Assembly (NCBI RefSeq): GCF_006874705.1
Contig: NZ_CP035382.1
Location: 2,790,001 to 2,854,000, forward strand
Direction of reading: 5' to 3'
Length of the DNA: 64,000 nt
From: Leclercia adecarboxylata
GTDB taxonomy: Bacteria; Pseudomonadota; Gammaproteobacteria; Enterobacterales; Enterobacteriaceae
Below the pieces are notes generated by a model, which saw nothing but the letters and a program-made list of their open reading frames with translations, did no database searches and was not told the DNA's origin. Each line of letters starts with the position of its first letter. Within the stretch, counting starts at the first letter, position 1. A program made the position numbers and the translations under genes. This document shows, in pieces, positions 48,224-58,658 of the stretch.

Positions 48224-49444
48224 ATGTTTAAGTCGTTTTTCCCCAAACCGGGGCCCTTTTTCCTTTCGGCCTTTATTTGGGCCCTGATCGCTGTCATTTT
48301 CTGGCAGGCCGGTGGCGCTGACGGTTTTGCGCGTCTGGTCGGTGCCACAGGCGATGTGCCAATCAGCGCGGCGCGTTTCTGGTCGCCGGGCTATCTGCTC
48401 TTTTATGCTTATTACGCCTTCTGCATCGGGGCGTTTGCCCTGTTCTGGTTTATCTACTCGCCGCACCGCTGGCAGTACTGGTCGATTCTCGGCACCTCGC
48501 TGATTATCTTTGTCACCTGGTTTCTGGTGGAGGTCGGGGTGGCGGTCAACGCTTGGTATGCGCCGTTCTATGATCTGATCCAGACCGCGCTCAGCGCGCC
48601 GCACAAAGTCACTATTAACCAGTTTTATCATGAAGTCGGCGTGTTCCTCGGGATCGCGCTGATCGCCGTTGTTATTGGCGTGATGAATAATTTCTTTGTC
48701 AGCCACTACGTGTTCCGCTGGCGCACCGCGATGAACGAATACTATATGGCCCACTGGCAGCAGCTGCGCCATATCGAAGGTGCCGCCCAGCGTGTGCAGG
48801 AAGATACCATGCGCTTCGCATCCACCCTTGAAGATATGGGGGTCAGCTTTATCAACGCCATCATGACCCTGATCGCCTTCCTGCCGGTGCTGGTTACGCT
48901 GTCTGCCCACGTGCCGGAACTGCCAATTGTCGGCCATCTGCCGTACGGCCTGGTGATCGCTGCGATTGTCTGGTCGCTGATGGGTACGGGTCTGCTGGCG
49001 GCGGTGGGGATCAAACTGCCGGGGCTGGAGTTTAAAAACCAGCGCGTCGAAGCGGCCTACCGTAAAGAGCTGGTCTATGGCGAAGACGACGCCAGCCGCG
49101 CCTCGCCGCCGACGGTGCGCGAACTGTTCGGCGCGGTGCGTCGCAACTATTTCCGCCTCTATTTCCACTACATGTACTTCAACATCGCCCGCATCCTTTA
49201 TCTGCAGGTGGATAACGTTTTCGGCTTGTTCCTGCTGTTCCCGTCGATTGTGGCCGGTACTATCACCCTGGGTCTGATGACGCAAATCACCAATGTGTTT
49301 GGTCAGGTACGAGGGTCGTTCCAGTATCTGATCAGCTCATGGACCACGCTGGTGGAGCTGATGTCCATCTATAAACGTTTACGCAGTTTTGAACGTGAGC
49401 TGGATGGTCAGGATCTACAGGAAGTGACCCATACGTTGAGCTAA
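48224..49444 (+). CDS. sbmA: Peptide antibiotic transporter SbmA
   Basis: A 406-residue inner-membrane protein, the same length as E. coli SbmA, with about seven membrane segments starting at [19 protein letters not shown]. It imports microcins B17 and J25, proline-rich peptides and bleomycin using the proton gradient. An AAGGAAG site precedes the ATG. Upstream of yaiW, 14 bp apart, in the same operon. Confidence 0.96.
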   Translation: MFKSFFPKPGPFFLSAFIWALIAVIFWQAGGADGFARLVGATGDVPISAARFWSPGYLLFYAYYAFCIGAFALFWFIYSPHRWQYWSILGTSLIIFVTWFLVEVGVAVNAWYAPFYDLIQTALSAPHKVTINQFYHEVGVFLGIALIAVVIGVMNNFFVSHYVFRWRTAMNEYYMAHWQQLRHIEGAAQRVQEDTMRFASTLEDMGVSFINAIMTLIAFLPVLVTLSAHVPELPIVGHLPYGLVIAAIVWSLMGTGLLAAVGIKLPGLEFKNQRVEAAYRKELVYGEDDASRASPPTVRELFGAVRRNYFRLYFHYMYFNIARILYLQVDNVFGLFLLFPSIVAGTITLGLMTQITNVFGQVRGSFQYLISSWTTLVELMSIYKRLRSFERELDGQDLQEVTHTLS

Positions 49445-49458
49445 TACAGGGAGTCGTT

Positions 49459-50559
49459 ATGTCTTTTATCGTACCGCGTGCATTACCCTTTTCGCTGCTT
49501 GCCGCCCTGGTGTTAGCCGGGTGTGCTGAGAGGGAAGCTGCGCCACTGAAAAAGGGCGAAAAGCCCGTCGATGTGGCCAGCGTCGTGCGGCAAAAAATGC
49601 CCGCCACGGTGAAAGACCGGGACCAGTGGGCCTCGGCGCTGGCAAAAACCTTTGAGAGCCAGAAGATTGCCCCCACCGAGGAGAATATCTGCTCGGTGTT
49701 GGCGGTGGCGCAGCAGGAGTCGCTGTATCAGTCCGATCCGGCGGTACCGGGGCTGAACAAAATCGCCTGGAAAGAGATCGATCGCCGGGCAGAAAAGCTG
49801 CACATCCCGGCGTTCCTGGTCCATACGGCGCTGAAAATCACCTCGCCGAACGGGAAAAGCTACAGCGAGCGGCTGGATACGGTGAAAACCGAGAAACAGC
49901 TGAGCGCCATCTTCGACGATATGATCGGTACGGTGCCGATGGGGCAGACCCTGTTTGGCTCCCTGAACCCGGTGCATACCGGTGGGCCAATGCAGGTCAG
50001 TATCGCCTTCGCGGAAAAGCATACCGACGGCTATCCGTGGAAAATCGAGAATACGGTGCGTCAGGAGGTCTTTTCCCTGCGCGGCGGCCTGTGGTTTGGC
50101 ACCTACCATCTGCTGAACTATCCCGCCAGCTACGATGTGCCGCTCTACCGCTTTGCTGACTTCAACGCCGGCTGGTACGCCAGCCGCAATGCGGCATTCC
50201 AGAGTGCAGTCAGCCGCGCCAGCGGGGTGAAGCTGGCGCTGGACGGAGATCTGATCGTCTACGGCAGCAGCGAGGCAGGGAAGACGGAACTGGCGGTGCG
50301 TAAGCTTAAAAGCAAGCTGGATATGAGCGACAGTGAGATTCGCCAGCAGCTGGCGAAAGGCGACAGCCTGGCATTTGAGAAAACCGAACTTTATCAGCAG
50401 GTGTACAAGCTGGCGGAGCAGAAGAGCGGAAAGAAACTCCCGAAAGCGATATTACCGGGGATCCAGCTTGAGAGCCCGAAAATCACCCGCAATCTGACTA
50501 CCGCCTGGTTTGCCCAGCGCGTTGACGATCGCCGGGCGAAGTGTATGGCGCTAAATTAG
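49459..50559 (+). CDS. yaiW: Surface-exposed outer membrane lipoprotein YaiW
   Basis: A 366-residue lipoprotein (E. coli 364) with lipobox LVLAGC (Cys22) and a DUF1615 domain. In E. coli it is made together with SbmA and assists uptake of proline-rich peptides such as Bac7. It converges with yaiY and the two overlap by 4 bp. Confidence 0.93.
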   Translation: MSFIVPRALPFSLLAALVLAGCAEREAAPLKKGEKPVDVASVVRQKMPATVKDRDQWASALAKTFESQKIAPTEENICSVLAVAQQESLYQSDPAVPGLNKIAWKEIDRRAEKLHIPAFLVHTALKITSPNGKSYSERLDTVKTEKQLSAIFDDMIGTVPMGQTLFGSLNPVHTGGPMQVSIAFAEKHTDGYPWKIENTVRQEVFSLRGGLWFGTYHLLNYPASYDVPLYRFADFNAGWYASRNAAFQSAVSRASGVKLALDGDLIVYGSSEAGKTELAVRKLKSKLDMSDSEIRQQLAKGDSLAFEKTELYQQVYKLAEQKSGKKLPKAILPGIQLESPKITRNLTTAWFAQRVDDRRAKCMALN

Positions 50560-50858
50560 CGGTAGCGGCGCCAGCGCACGACCAGGGCAACGGCGCCCAA
50601 CACCACCAGCCCCACAAGGAACGGGATCAGCCCGAATACGGTCCCGACGCCCAGCCCAATCTCCACGCGCGGGCGACCGGAGTCTTCGACCTGCATCAGG
50701 TGCTCATACACGCCGGGAGCATGCACAAGGATATTCAGCAGCTGTGAGCCTGCCCAGAAGCAGAACAGCACAAACAGAGCGTATGCGATATTTCCTGCCG
50801 TGGAGGTCTTAGGTTGTCTGGTGCTGAAAATCGGCTTCGACATAGTAAAGTCTGCCAT
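50556..50858 (-). CDS. yaiY: Inner membrane protein YaiY (DUF2755)
   Basis: A 100-residue membrane protein (E. coli 102) with two hydrophobic segments: [19 protein letters not shown] and [20 protein letters not shown]. The start at 50858 ([11 protein letters not shown]) matches the E. coli N terminus; the frame extends upstream by 15 codons. Function unknown. Confidence 0.9.
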   Translation of the reverse strand: MADFTMSKPIFSTRQPKTSTAGNIAYALFVLFCFWAGSQLLNILVHAPGVYEHLMQVEDSGRPRVEIGLGVGTVFGLIPFLVGLVVLGAVALVVRWRRYR

Positions 50859-51105
50859 AACTACCTCCGGAATGTTCTGCCTGGCTATATGCCTGTTGTA
50901 CACGCTGAGTTTGACAGCTCATGGCGGATGTCAATATCGGAATGATGGTAATTTGGCCTGGAGAATTCTCCTGGATGTGCAATTTTTGCCGCGCATCACA
51001 GATTTTTTACTTAAGTGAAATTCACTCTCATTTCAGATTTTCCGCATACGCCGCAGACCTGACGACAAAACTGTGCGAGGATAGATTTTTTCTTCTGGAG
51101 CGACC

Positions 51106-51324
51106 ATGAAACTGCCTGCCAAAATCCGCCGTGACTGGCACTTCTACGCCTTTGCTATTGGGCTGATTTTTATTCTGAACGGGGTGGTGGGGCTGCTGGG
51201 CTTCGAAGCGAAGGGCTGGCAAACCTATGCGGTAGGGCTGGTGACCTGGGTTATCAGTTTCTGGCTGGCAGGGTTTATCATTCGCCGTCGCCCGGAAGAG
51301 ACGACGGCGAACGACGCGGATTAA
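51106..51324 (+). CDS. yaiZ: Small membrane protein YaiZ (DUF2754)
   Basis: A 72-residue membrane protein (E. coli 70) with two helices: [21 protein letters not shown] and [28 protein letters not shown] site precedes the ATG. Converges with ddlA, overlapping by 4 bp. Function unknown. Confidence 0.9.
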   Translation: MKLPAKIRRDWHFYAFAIGLIFILNGVVGLLGFEAKGWQTYAVGLVTWVISFWLAGFIIRRRPEETTANDAD

Positions 51325-52433
51325 CCGTTAACGGAAATCTGTAGCGCGCTGTCAGCGGCATGTCGCTCCAGCGCCAGTTCAATCAGGCGGGTAATCAGAT
51401 CCGGGTAGCTGAGGCCGCTGGCCTGCCACAGTTTCGGGTACATGCTGATGTTGGTGAAGCCTGGCAGCGTGTTGATTTCATTGATCACGACGCGATTATC
51501 TGCCGTTAAGAAGACATCGACACGCGCCATGCCGCGACAGCCCAGCGCCTGATACGCCTCGATGGCAATGGCGCGGATCGCGTCGTTCACCTCTGGATCC
51601 AGCGCGGCGGGCACCACCACCTGCGCGCCCTGGTCGTCGATGTATTTGGTGTCGTAAGAGTAGAAATCGCTGTTCAGCACCACTTCACCACAGGTGCTGG
51701 CCTGCGGGAAATCATTCCCCAGCACCGCGCACTCAATCTCACGGCCTTTGATTCCCTGTTCCACCACCACTTTGTGATCGAAGGTAAAGGCCAGACGCAC
51801 CGCGTCGCTGAACTGCGCTTCGCTGTTCACTTTGCTGACGCCGACGGAGGAGCCCTGGTTCGCCGGTTTGACGAACAGCGGCAGGCCAAAGCGGGCGCTG
51901 AGATCGGCAAAGGTATGCTGGTCGCGGTTGGCGCGGGTCAGGGTGACAAAGGGGGCCACGTTCAGCCCGGCATCGCGCAGCAGGCGCTTGGTGACGTCCT
52001 TATCCATGCAGGCGGCGGAACCGAGCACGTCGGAGCCGACGAACGGCAGGTTAGCCATCCGCAGCATCCCCTGCAGGGAGCCGTCTTCGCCCAGCGTGCC
52101 GTGGACAATCGGGAAAATGACGTCGATCTGCGACAGTGTCTGCCCGGTACTGGCATTGATCAGCTGGCCCTGCATCACGCCTGGCACAGTGGCAACGCTA
52201 ATCTCAGACGGGTTCAGCGCGATGTGCGCCGGATCGTCAGCGTTGAGCAGATAGCCCTGCTCGTCGTTAATGTGCCATTGACCCTGTTTATCAATGCCTA
52301 ACAGCACGACCTCAAAGCGGCTCTTATCAATCGCGTTAACGATATTTTTGGCCGATTGCAGCGACACTTCGTGCTCGGCTGATTTTCCCCCAAAGACAAT
52401 ACCTACCCGCAACTTCGCCATCACTTCGCTCAT
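51321..52433 (-). CDS. ddlA: D-alanine--D-alanine ligase A
   Basis: A 370-residue ATP-grasp ligase (E. coli 364). [20 protein letters not shown] at the N terminus, [27 protein letters not shown] for ATP binding, and [20 protein letters not shown] at the metal-binding C terminus. It makes the D-Ala-D-Ala dipeptide of peptidoglycan. An internal ATG at 52421 ([12 protein letters not shown]) fits the E. coli start better and may be the true one. Confidence 0.94.
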   Translation of the reverse strand: MSEVMAKLRVGIVFGGKSAEHEVSLQSAKNIVNAIDKSRFEVVLLGIDKQGQWHINDEQGYLLNADDPAHIALNPSEISVATVPGVMQGQLINASTGQTLSQIDVIFPIVHGTLGEDGSLQGMLRMANLPFVGSDVLGSAACMDKDVTKRLLRDAGLNVAPFVTLTRANRDQHTFADLSARFGLPLFVKPANQGSSVGVSKVNSEAQFSDAVRLAFTFDHKVVVEQGIKGREIECAVLGNDFPQASTCGEVVLNSDFYSYDTKYIDDQGAQVVVPAALDPEVNDAIRAIAIEAYQALGCRGMARVDVFLTADNRVVINEINTLPGFTNISMYPKLWQASGLSYPDLITRLIELALERHAADSALQISVNG

Positions 52434-52527
52434 CCACTCTGACTCAAAACGCTTACCCTATCACGATGCCCGGCGGAATTCGCCGCCTTCTGCCATAATG
52501 TTTTGGCACATTGTTTCAGGAGGGGGA

Positions 52528-53247
52528 GTGAAAGGGAAAAGCCTGATTATCTGTCTTGCTGTCATTGCTGCGGCCATCGCAAGCTACCGCTGGCTGCCGT
52601 CGTATTACAACCCCTTTGCCCCGCTATCTCTCGACGATCCTCCCGGGACCCTGACCCAGTTTAAGCTCAGACGCCTGTCCCCTGAGCATTGTGAAATACT
52701 GCTGGCGCAGGCCAATGCGCGCCAGCTGATCCGCACCCAGACGGTGGCCGACAGCACGGGAGAGTGTCCGCTGAACGACGTGGTGCGCGTGCGTAGCTTT
52801 GGCAGCGTCAGCCTCAGCAGCAGCTTTCTCGCCAGCTGCCCGCTGGCGCTCAGCTCGGCGCTGTTCGTCAACCAGCAGGCCCGGCCCCTTACCCAAACCA
52901 TGATGGGCAGCAGCCTGTCGCGCATTGACCATCTTGGAAGCTTTGCCTGTCGGAACATCTATCATCGTCCGAATGCCCGGCGCAGCGAGCATGCCAGCGC
53001 CGAGGCGCTGGATATCAGCGGCTTTACGCTGGAGAACGGGCAGCGGATCTCGGTCCTGCGCGGCTGGCAAAGCGCCACCACCCAGCCATGGCTGCGGGCG
53101 CTGCTGGGGGCCAGCTGCGGCTACTTCGGCAATGCCCTCGGCCCGGATTACAATGCCGCCCACGCCAACCATTTTCATCTGGGCATGCGCGGTTTTGGCT
53201 ACTGCCCGCAAAGTATAAATCACCAGACAAAAGGCAAAAATATGTGA
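52528..53247 (+). CDS. Extensin-like C-terminal domain protein
   Basis: A 239-residue protein with an N-terminal membrane anchor or signal (SLIICLAVIAAAIASYRWLP) and an extensin-like_C domain: ARQLIRTQTVADSTGECPLND, the conserved CRNIYHRPNARRSEHASAEALDI with SEHA, and ending NAAHANHFHLGMRGFGYCP with HxxHFH. The conserved His/Asp residues suggest a zinc-peptidase-like fold; the role is unknown, perhaps in the cell wall. GTG start with AGGAGGGGG upstream. This gene is not at this place in K-12. Confidence 0.8.
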   Translation: MKGKSLIICLAVIAAAIASYRWLPSYYNPFAPLSLDDPPGTLTQFKLRRLSPEHCEILLAQANARQLIRTQTVADSTGECPLNDVVRVRSFGSVSLSSSFLASCPLALSSALFVNQQARPLTQTMMGSSLSRIDHLGSFACRNIYHRPNARRSEHASAEALDISGFTLENGQRISVLRGWQSATTQPWLRALLGASCGYFGNALGPDYNAAHANHFHLGMRGFGYCPQSINHQTKGKNM

Positions 53248-53380
53248 CATGTTTCACAGATATGATGACTGGGAAGATAAAACACCGAAGTCGCGGCAGG
53301 CGCATCTCTGATAACTTTCGGCGCAGCCTGAGTTGGTAATCTGATAGCGAATTCATGCAAAACGAAGACAGTATCCGCCT

Positions 53381-54604
53381 ATGGAATCGTGGAAAGTTAA
53401 CCTCATTTCGGTCTGGTTCGGTTGTTTTTTCACCGGTCTTGCCATCAGCCAGATTTTACCTTTTTTGCCGCTGTACGTGTCCCAGCTTGGCGTCTCGTCC
53501 CACGAGGCGCTGTCGATGTGGTCGGGCCTGACTTTCAGCGTCACGTTTCTGGTCTCGGCCATTGTCTCGCCAATGTGGGGCAGCCTGGCCGACCGCAAAG
53601 GGCGCAAGCTGATGCTGCTGCGCGCCTCGCTGGGAATGGCGATTGCGATCCTGCTCCAGGCTTTTGCCACTAACGTCTGGCAGCTGTTCCTGCTGCGTGC
53701 GCTGATGGGGCTGACCTCCGGCTATATCCCGAATGCCATGGCGCTGGTGGCCTCACAGGTGCCCCGGGAGCGCAGCGGCTGGGCCATCAGTACCCTGTCG
53801 ACGGCGCAGATCAGCGGCGTGATCGGCGGCCCGCTGATGGGGGGCTTTCTGGCTGACCACGTGGGGCTGCGCGCGGTGTTCCTCATCACCGCGGTCCTGC
53901 TGGTGATCAGCTTTCTGGTGACGCTGTTTCTGATTAAAGAGGGGGCTCGCCCGACGACGAGCAAAGCGGAGCGGCTGAGCGGTAAGGCGGTGTTTGCCTC
54001 GCTACCCTACCCATGGCTGATGATCAGCCTGTTTATCACCACTATGGTGATCCAGCTCTGTAACGGTTCGGTAGGGCCGATCCTCGCACTGTTTATTCAG
54101 TCGATGGCGCCGGACAGCAACAATATCGCCTTCCTCAGCGGGATGATTGCCGCCGTGCCGGGCATCTCCGCGCTGATGTCTGCCCCGCGTCTGGGCAAGC
54201 TGGGGGATCGCATCGGCACCGGTCGCATTCTGATGGCGACGCTTATCGTGGCGGTGGTGCTCTTTTTTGCCATGTCCTTTGTTACCACCCCCTTCCAGCT
54301 TGGGGTGCTGCGCTTCCTGCTGGGCTTTGCCGATGGTGCCATGCTGCCTGCCGTACAGACGCTGCTGATTAAATACTCCAGCGATCGGGTAACCGGGCGG
54401 ATCTTCGGTTATAACCAGTCGTTTATGTATCTGGGGAACGTCGCCGGTCCGCTGATGGGGGCGGCAGTCTCGGCGATGGCCGGATTCCGCTGGGTGTTTG
54501 CCGCCACCGCGGTGGTGGTCTTACTGAATATAATCCAGCTGGCATGGGCCATGCGGCGGCGACGCCAGCAGGAAGCCAGCATTCGGGGGAATAAGCGGTT
54601 GTAG
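53381..54604 (+). CDS. MFS drug efflux protein, MdtG-like
   Basis: A 407-residue major facilitator protein with 12 helices, resembling MdtG throughout ([22 protein letters not shown], the [16 protein letters not shown] loop between helices 2 and 3, [14 protein letters not shown] segments, [20 protein letters not shown]). MdtG exports fosfomycin and deoxycholate when overproduced. Because mdtG normally lies elsewhere, this may be a second paralogue inserted between ddlA and iraP. Substrate here is not known. Confidence 0.85.
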   Translation: MESWKVNLISVWFGCFFTGLAISQILPFLPLYVSQLGVSSHEALSMWSGLTFSVTFLVSAIVSPMWGSLADRKGRKLMLLRASLGMAIAILLQAFATNVWQLFLLRALMGLTSGYIPNAMALVASQVPRERSGWAISTLSTAQISGVIGGPLMGGFLADHVGLRAVFLITAVLLVISFLVTLFLIKEGARPTTSKAERLSGKAVFASLPYPWLMISLFITTMVIQLCNGSVGPILALFIQSMAPDSNNIAFLSGMIAAVPGISALMSAPRLGKLGDRIGTGRILMATLIVAVVLFFAMSFVTTPFQLGVLRFLLGFADGAMLPAVQTLLIKYSSDRVTGRIFGYNQSFMYLGNVAGPLMGAAVSAMAGFRWVFAATAVVVLLNIIQLAWAMRRRRQQEASIRGNKRL

Positions 54605-54842
54605 CCTTGCTGTATAATATATTTAAGCAGGGCTGTCATTATCTTTTATTTGAAATGGCGGTTCTGCTTTTATTTTGCACTGCCTCGACGCTTTAATTTA
54701 ATTTAAAGTGCCTCTTTCCCGGCTGCCCGGCAGATTAATTTATCAGGAGTGTGTTGTCCGGCTAAAAATAGTACTTTTAACTACTTTGCAAGCCTCAGGC
54801 ATAATGATAACGTCGGAAAAAATCTCATAAGGAAATAGCGCT

Positions 54843-55103
54843 GTGAAAAATCTCATTGCTGAGTTGTTGCTGAAGCTTGCACAAAAGGAAGAAGAGTCAA
54901 AAGAGCTGGTGGCCCAGGTCGAAGCGTTAGAAATTGTGGTAACCGCGCTGTTACGACAGATGGCGCAAAGTGAGCAGCAGGCGCTGATTGATAGCGTGGA
55001 AGGCGCGCTGGATGAGGCCCGACCAGACACACAGGTCTCTGAGCAGGACAGCGAAATGCTGCAGCAATACGTAAAAAAGCTGTTACGGCACCCGCGCAAC
55101 TGA
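54843..55103 (+). CDS. iraP: Anti-adaptor protein IraP
   Basis: An 86-residue coiled-coil protein, the same length as E. coli IraP, beginning [19 protein letters not shown]. IraP binds RssB and stops delivery of RpoS to ClpXP, raising RpoS during phosphate starvation. An ATAAGGA site lies upstream of the ATG at 54843. Confidence 0.93.
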   Translation: MKNLIAELLLKLAQKEEESKELVAQVEALEIVVTALLRQMAQSEQQALIDSVEGALDEARPDTQVSEQDSEMLQQYVKKLLRHPRN

Positions 55104-55124
55104 ACGGTCATCTGACGTAATTTC

Positions 55125-55142
55125 ATGTCATAGAACCGTCAC
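55125..55142 (+). promoter_or_regulatory. Pho box and -10 of the former phoA promoter
   Basis: ATGTCATAGAACCGTCAC matches the E. coli phoA Pho box in both TGTCA/GTCAC half-sites, and TATAGT at 55153-55158 is the same -10 as in E. coli phoA at the same spacing. The promoter is therefore intact although phoA is not. It probably still drives psiF under phosphate starvation, if the hairpin at 55415-55440 is read through. Confidence 0.8.
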
Positions 55143-55202
55143 ATCGGTTGCCTATAGTCGCTCTGTTTTATTTTTTTATGTATTTCTACATGGAAAAAAT
55201 AA

Positions 55203-55410
55203 GTGAAACAGAGCGCACTTTATATTGCATTACTGTCCCTGTTATTTACCCCCACAATTTATGCTGAAACTGTGGCATCGACCAGGGTTCTGGATAATCG
55301 TGCCGCTCAGGGTGATATCACCCAGCCTGCCCCTGACAGGGCAATATATCCACTATGTGCCTGATAAAAAATCCGGCAAGCCAGATGGCGTCACCGACTC
55401 CACTGCCCGG
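55203..55410 (+). pseudogene. phoA: Alkaline phosphatase relic (phoA)
   Basis: The GTG start, signal peptide and mature N terminus are preserved (VKQSALYIALLSLLFTP, then VLDNRAAQGDITQP), matching PhoA residues 1 to about 41. The next 28 codons, in another frame, read LPLTGQYIHYVPDKKSGKP and then DGVTDST, matching the later PhoA segment LPLTGQYTHY through VTDSAAS. Everything between and everything after, including the active-site Ser and metal ligands, is gone. Two deletions left about 200 bp of the 1.4-kb gene. Homology is from recalled E. coli PhoA. Confidence 0.9.
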
Positions 55411-55414
55411 CACG

Positions 55415-55440
55415 AAAAAACACCTAACGGGTGGTTTTTT
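55415..55440 (+). terminator. Hairpin after the phoA relic
   Basis: AAAAAACACC pairs with GGTG-G-TTTTTT with one bulged G and is followed by T-rich sequence. It lies between the relic and psiF and may be the old attenuator of the phoA-psiF operon. Confidence 0.6.
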
Positions 55441-55489
55441 CAGCAGCACGAACCAGACTTACTGTGATCATCCACAGAAGGAAAGTGCT

Positions 55490-55810
55490 ATGAAAATCAC
55501 ACTGCTGGTTACGCTGCTCTTTGGTCTGTTTTCTCTTACCCCGGTGGGGGCCCAGGATAAACAGCAAACCCCGCAGCAGCAACGTATGACCACCTGCAAT
55601 CAACAGGCCACCGCCCAGGCGCTGAAGGGCGATTCCCGTAAGACCTATATGAGCGACTGCCTGAAAAACGCCTCCTCTAAACCCGGCGAAAAAAGCCTGA
55701 CGCCGCAGCAACAAAGGATGCGCGAATGCAACAGTCAGGCGACCCAACAATCCCTTAAAGGCGACGATCGAAATAAGTTTATGAGTGCCTGTCTGAAGAA
55801 AAACGGCTAG
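55490..55810 (+). CDS. psiF: Phosphate starvation-inducible protein PsiF
   Basis: A 106-residue secreted protein, the same length as E. coli PsiF. Signal peptide MKITLLVTLLFGLFSLTPVGA, then two PsiF repeats, each with TPQQQRM-C-Q-AT-Q-LKGD-R--M--CLK. Function unknown; a Pho regulon member normally co-transcribed with phoA. Here its only visible upstream promoter is the phoA Pho-box promoter. A CGGGTGAGC/GCTCACCCG hairpin follows at about 55817-55844. Confidence 0.93.
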   Translation: MKITLLVTLLFGLFSLTPVGAQDKQQTPQQQRMTTCNQQATAQALKGDSRKTYMSDCLKNASSKPGEKSLTPQQQRMRECNSQATQQSLKGDDRNKFMSACLKKNG

Positions 55811-55900
55811 TTCAAACGGGTGAGCGAGCCCGGTGGCTCACCCGAAATATCATACTTAGCCTTGAGTAAGCCTTTCTATAATTTGGGAAAATGCTTTTGA

Positions 55901-57016
55901 GTGTTCCCAAAAATTATGAATGATGAAAACTTTTACAGCAAAGTCTATGCCCGGGAAGGAATGAGTCAGGCGCATTCAGCGGATGAGTATCACCGTGCGG
56001 GTATCCGACTGGCTCGTCGGCTGCGTTGGCCGCGAGCGGTGGGGCTGGGCATTCTCTTCTTACCGATTGCCAGCGTGCTGGTCGCGCAGCCGGTCAACGG
56101 TGTCTGGTGGCTGCTGCTGGTTGGCTGGGCGTTTGTCTGGCCCCATCTGGCCTGGCAATTAGCAGCGCGTTCTACCGATCCCTATAACGGCGAGATGTTT
56201 AACCTCAAAGTCGACGCCATTGTGGCCGGGGTCTGGATTGGGGTGATGGGAATTAATGCCATGCCAAGCGCGGCGCTGGTTATGATGATAAGCATGAACC
56301 TTATTGGCGTGGGCGGGATCCGGCTGTACGGCCCCGGGGTGATGATGACCGCACTGGCGGCGCTGGTCTCCCTGCAGCTCACGCGCGTGACGCCGGACTA
56401 CGTCAGCACGCCGCTGGAACTCTGGCTCGCGCTGCCGGTGATCGTCTTTTACCCGATGCTGTTTGCCTGGGTGAGTTTCCATACGACGAGTCGTCTGGTG
56501 GAACATAAGCGCCGGCTTGAGCTGATGAGTACTCTTGATGGCATGACGGGGGTGTTTAATCGTCGCCACTGGGAAGTTTTGCTGCGCACGGAATATGAAA
56601 ACTGCCGCCGCTATCACCGTAGCGCCACGCTCCTGCTGATCGATATCGATCACTTCAAGAGCATTAACGATACCTGGGGCCACGACGTTGGCGATCAGGC
56701 GATTGTCGCCGTCACCCGGCAGCTACAGCTCACGCTACGCGCCAGCGATATGATTGGCCGCTTTGGCGGGGATGAGTTCGCGGTGATCATGAGCGGCACG
56801 CAGGCGGAAAGCGCCATTGCGGCAATGTCGCGGGTACACGAACGGCTGGTAGATTTACATCTGCCGGGATCGCTCCAGGTAAAGATATCCATCAGCGTCG
56901 GCGTAGCGCCGCTCACGACGTCGATGGTGCATTATCAGGAGTGGCTTAAAGCGGCGGATATCGCGCTCTACAAAGCGAAAAATGCCGGACGTAACCGCAC
57001 CGAAGTGGCGGCCTGA
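55901..57016 (+). CDS. dgcC: Diguanylate cyclase DgcC (AdrA)
   Basis: A 371-residue protein, the same length as E. coli DgcC. An N-terminal MASE2 membrane domain with about five or six helices is followed by GGDEF (DGMTGVFNRRHWEVLL and active site RFGGDEF at 287-293). It makes cyclic di-GMP that activates cellulose synthase and is controlled by CsgD. GTG start at 55901 as in E. coli; a second start at 55916 (MNDENFY) is possible. Confidence 0.94.
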   Translation: MFPKIMNDENFYSKVYAREGMSQAHSADEYHRAGIRLARRLRWPRAVGLGILFLPIASVLVAQPVNGVWWLLLVGWAFVWPHLAWQLAARSTDPYNGEMFNLKVDAIVAGVWIGVMGINAMPSAALVMMISMNLIGVGGIRLYGPGVMMTALAALVSLQLTRVTPDYVSTPLELWLALPVIVFYPMLFAWVSFHTTSRLVEHKRRLELMSTLDGMTGVFNRRHWEVLLRTEYENCRRYHRSATLLLIDIDHFKSINDTWGHDVGDQAIVAVTRQLQLTLRASDMIGRFGGDEFAVIMSGTQAESAIAAMSRVHERLVDLHLPGSLQVKISISVGVAPLTTSMVHYQEWLKAADIALYKAKNAGRNRTEVAA

Positions 57017-57030
57017 CGTCCGGCAGTCGG

Positions 57031-57843
57031 TCAGGACTTACTCAGCAGCTCTGATTTTTCCATGCACTTATTCATGGCTTCAATGACGGCGGCACGGAAG
57101 CCGCGCTCCTCCAGCACCCGCACTGCTTCAATAGTGGTGCCGCCCGGGGAGCAGACCATATCTTTCAGCTCGCCCGGATGTTTACCGGTTTCGAGCACCA
57201 TTTTGGCTGAGCCCATCACCGCCTGCGCGGCAAATTTATAGGCCTGCGCGCGCGGCATCCCGCCGAGAACGGCCGCATCGGCCATCGCTTCGATAAACAT
57301 AAATACGTAGGCGGGTGCCGACCCGCTGACCCCGACCACCGGGTGGATCATCGCCTCGGCAATCACCTCGGCTTCCCCGAAACAGCGGAAAATGTTGATC
57401 ACATCGGCCACCTCTTCGGCGGTCACCAGCGCGTTAGGGGTGATGGAGGTCATGCCCGCATTGACCAGCGACGGCGTGTTAGGCATGGCGCGAACGATTT
57501 TACGATCATGTCCCAGCGCGCGCGCCAGCTGATCGAGGGTGACGCCTGCGGCGATGGAGACCACCAGCGTCTCTTTATTCAGGCTGGAGGTGATATCGCT
57601 CAGGACTTTCACCATCATGTTCGGCTTCACTGCCCCGAAGACGATATCGGCTACCTGCGCCACTTCCTGAGCGCTTTGCGCGGCGTTGATCCCGTACTGG
57701 TCGTGCAGGGCGGCGACTTTGTCCGGCGAGGGGGTATAGACCCAAATCTGGCCAGGCAGGACCTGACCGCTGGCAATCAGACCGCCGAGAATGGCTTTGC
57801 CCATATTACCGCAGCCGATAAAACCGATTTTCTTCTCCATCAC
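57031..57843 (-). CDS. proC: Pyrroline-5-carboxylate reductase
   Basis: A 270-residue enzyme (E. coli 269). NAD(P)-binding [18 protein letters not shown], then [14 protein letters not shown] and the C-terminal [21 protein letters not shown] signature. It catalyses the last step of proline synthesis. Converges with dgcC. Confidence 0.96.
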   Translation of the reverse strand: MMEKKIGFIGCGNMGKAILGGLIASGQVLPGQIWVYTPSPDKVAALHDQYGINAAQSAQEVAQVADIVFGAVKPNMMVKVLSDITSSLNKETLVVSIAAGVTLDQLARALGHDRKIVRAMPNTPSLVNAGMTSITPNALVTAEEVADVINIFRCFGEAEVIAEAMIHPVVGVSGSAPAYVFMFIEAMADAAVLGGMPRAQAYKFAAQAVMGSAKMVLETGKHPGELKDMVCSPGGTTIEAVRVLEERGFRAAVIEAMNKCMEKSELLSKS

Positions 57844-57926
57844 GTCTCCCTCTTAAACTTTGTTATGATTGTGGAACTTTAGCCTATCAGGTTTTATTAC
57901 GCAGCATTATATGCCGGAGAGAGAAG

Positions 57927-58385
57927 ATGGCGATTTGGGTGGATGCCGATGCGTGTCCGAATGTCATTAAAGAGATCCTGTTTCGTGCCGCCGAGCGCGT
58001 CCAGATGCCGATGACGCTGGTGGCGAATCAGACCCTGCGCGTGCCGCCGTCCCGCTTTATTCGCACCCTGCGGGTACCGGCCGGTTTTGACGTGGCCGAT
58101 AACGAAATCGTGCGTCTGTGCAGCGCCGACGACCTGGTGATCACCGCCGATATCCCGCTGGCGGCAGAAGTGCTGGAGAAAGGGGCGGCGGCACTGAACC
58201 CGCGCGGGGAACGTTACTCCCCGGCCACCATTCGCGAAAAGCTGACGATGCGCGATTTTATGGATACCTTGCGTGCCAGCGGCGTGCAGACCGGCGGGCC
58301 GGACAGTTTATCCCCGCGCGACAGGCAGCTGTTTGCCGCCGAGCTCGATAAATGGCTGCTGGAAGTGAAGCGCCGCCAGGGTTAA
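57927..58385 (+). CDS. yaiI: UPF0178 family protein YaiI
   Basis: A 152-residue protein, the same length as E. coli Yai[25 protein letters not shown] with [17 protein letters not shown] and [11 protein letters not shown] near the end. This is a PIN-like NYN nuclease-type fold; function unknown. A GGAGAGAG site precedes the ATG. Confidence 0.93.
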   Translation: MAIWVDADACPNVIKEILFRAAERVQMPMTLVANQTLRVPPSRFIRTLRVPAGFDVADNEIVRLCSADDLVITADIPLAAEVLEKGAAALNPRGERYSPATIREKLTMRDFMDTLRASGVQTGGPDSLSPRDRQLFAAELDKWLLEVKRRQG

Positions 58386-58528
58386 TCATCACCATGACAT
58401 ATGATTTGACCAGGATTACCCTGTTCCGGGGTTGTCAGCGGCGGGTGGCTTCAGGTAAGGTGAGCGCACCATTCAGTGCCATTATTTCTTTACAGAATCC
58501 CCCTTTGTATATCCGGGGTTGACTGGAA

Positions 58529-58600
58529 TGTCATTTTAATACCACATCTGGTGTAATAATATTTTTACGATTAACTTATGTACTAGTTTAATGGTATCAT
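58529..58600 (+). promoter_or_regulatory. TyrR boxes and TrpR operator of aroL
   Basis: A good TyrR box (TGTAAT-N6-TTTACG) lies at 58552-58569, and a weaker one (TGT-N12-ACA) at 58529-58546. At 58579-58600 TGTACTAGTTTAATGGTA matches the TrpR-binding site known upstream of E. coli aroL. The gene is thus probably repressed by both TyrR with tyrosine and TrpR with tryptophan. Confidence 0.8.
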
Positions 58601-58658
58601 TGCACGCTTTTCGACTTTACCTACCGCATGTGCGCGGCCTCAAAGGGAACTCCTGGTT

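Noticed and set aside
55203..55490. A new small secreted protein with a signal peptide
   Set aside because: The frame is the N terminus of PhoA followed by an out-of-frame PhoA piece; it is a relic rather than a new gene.
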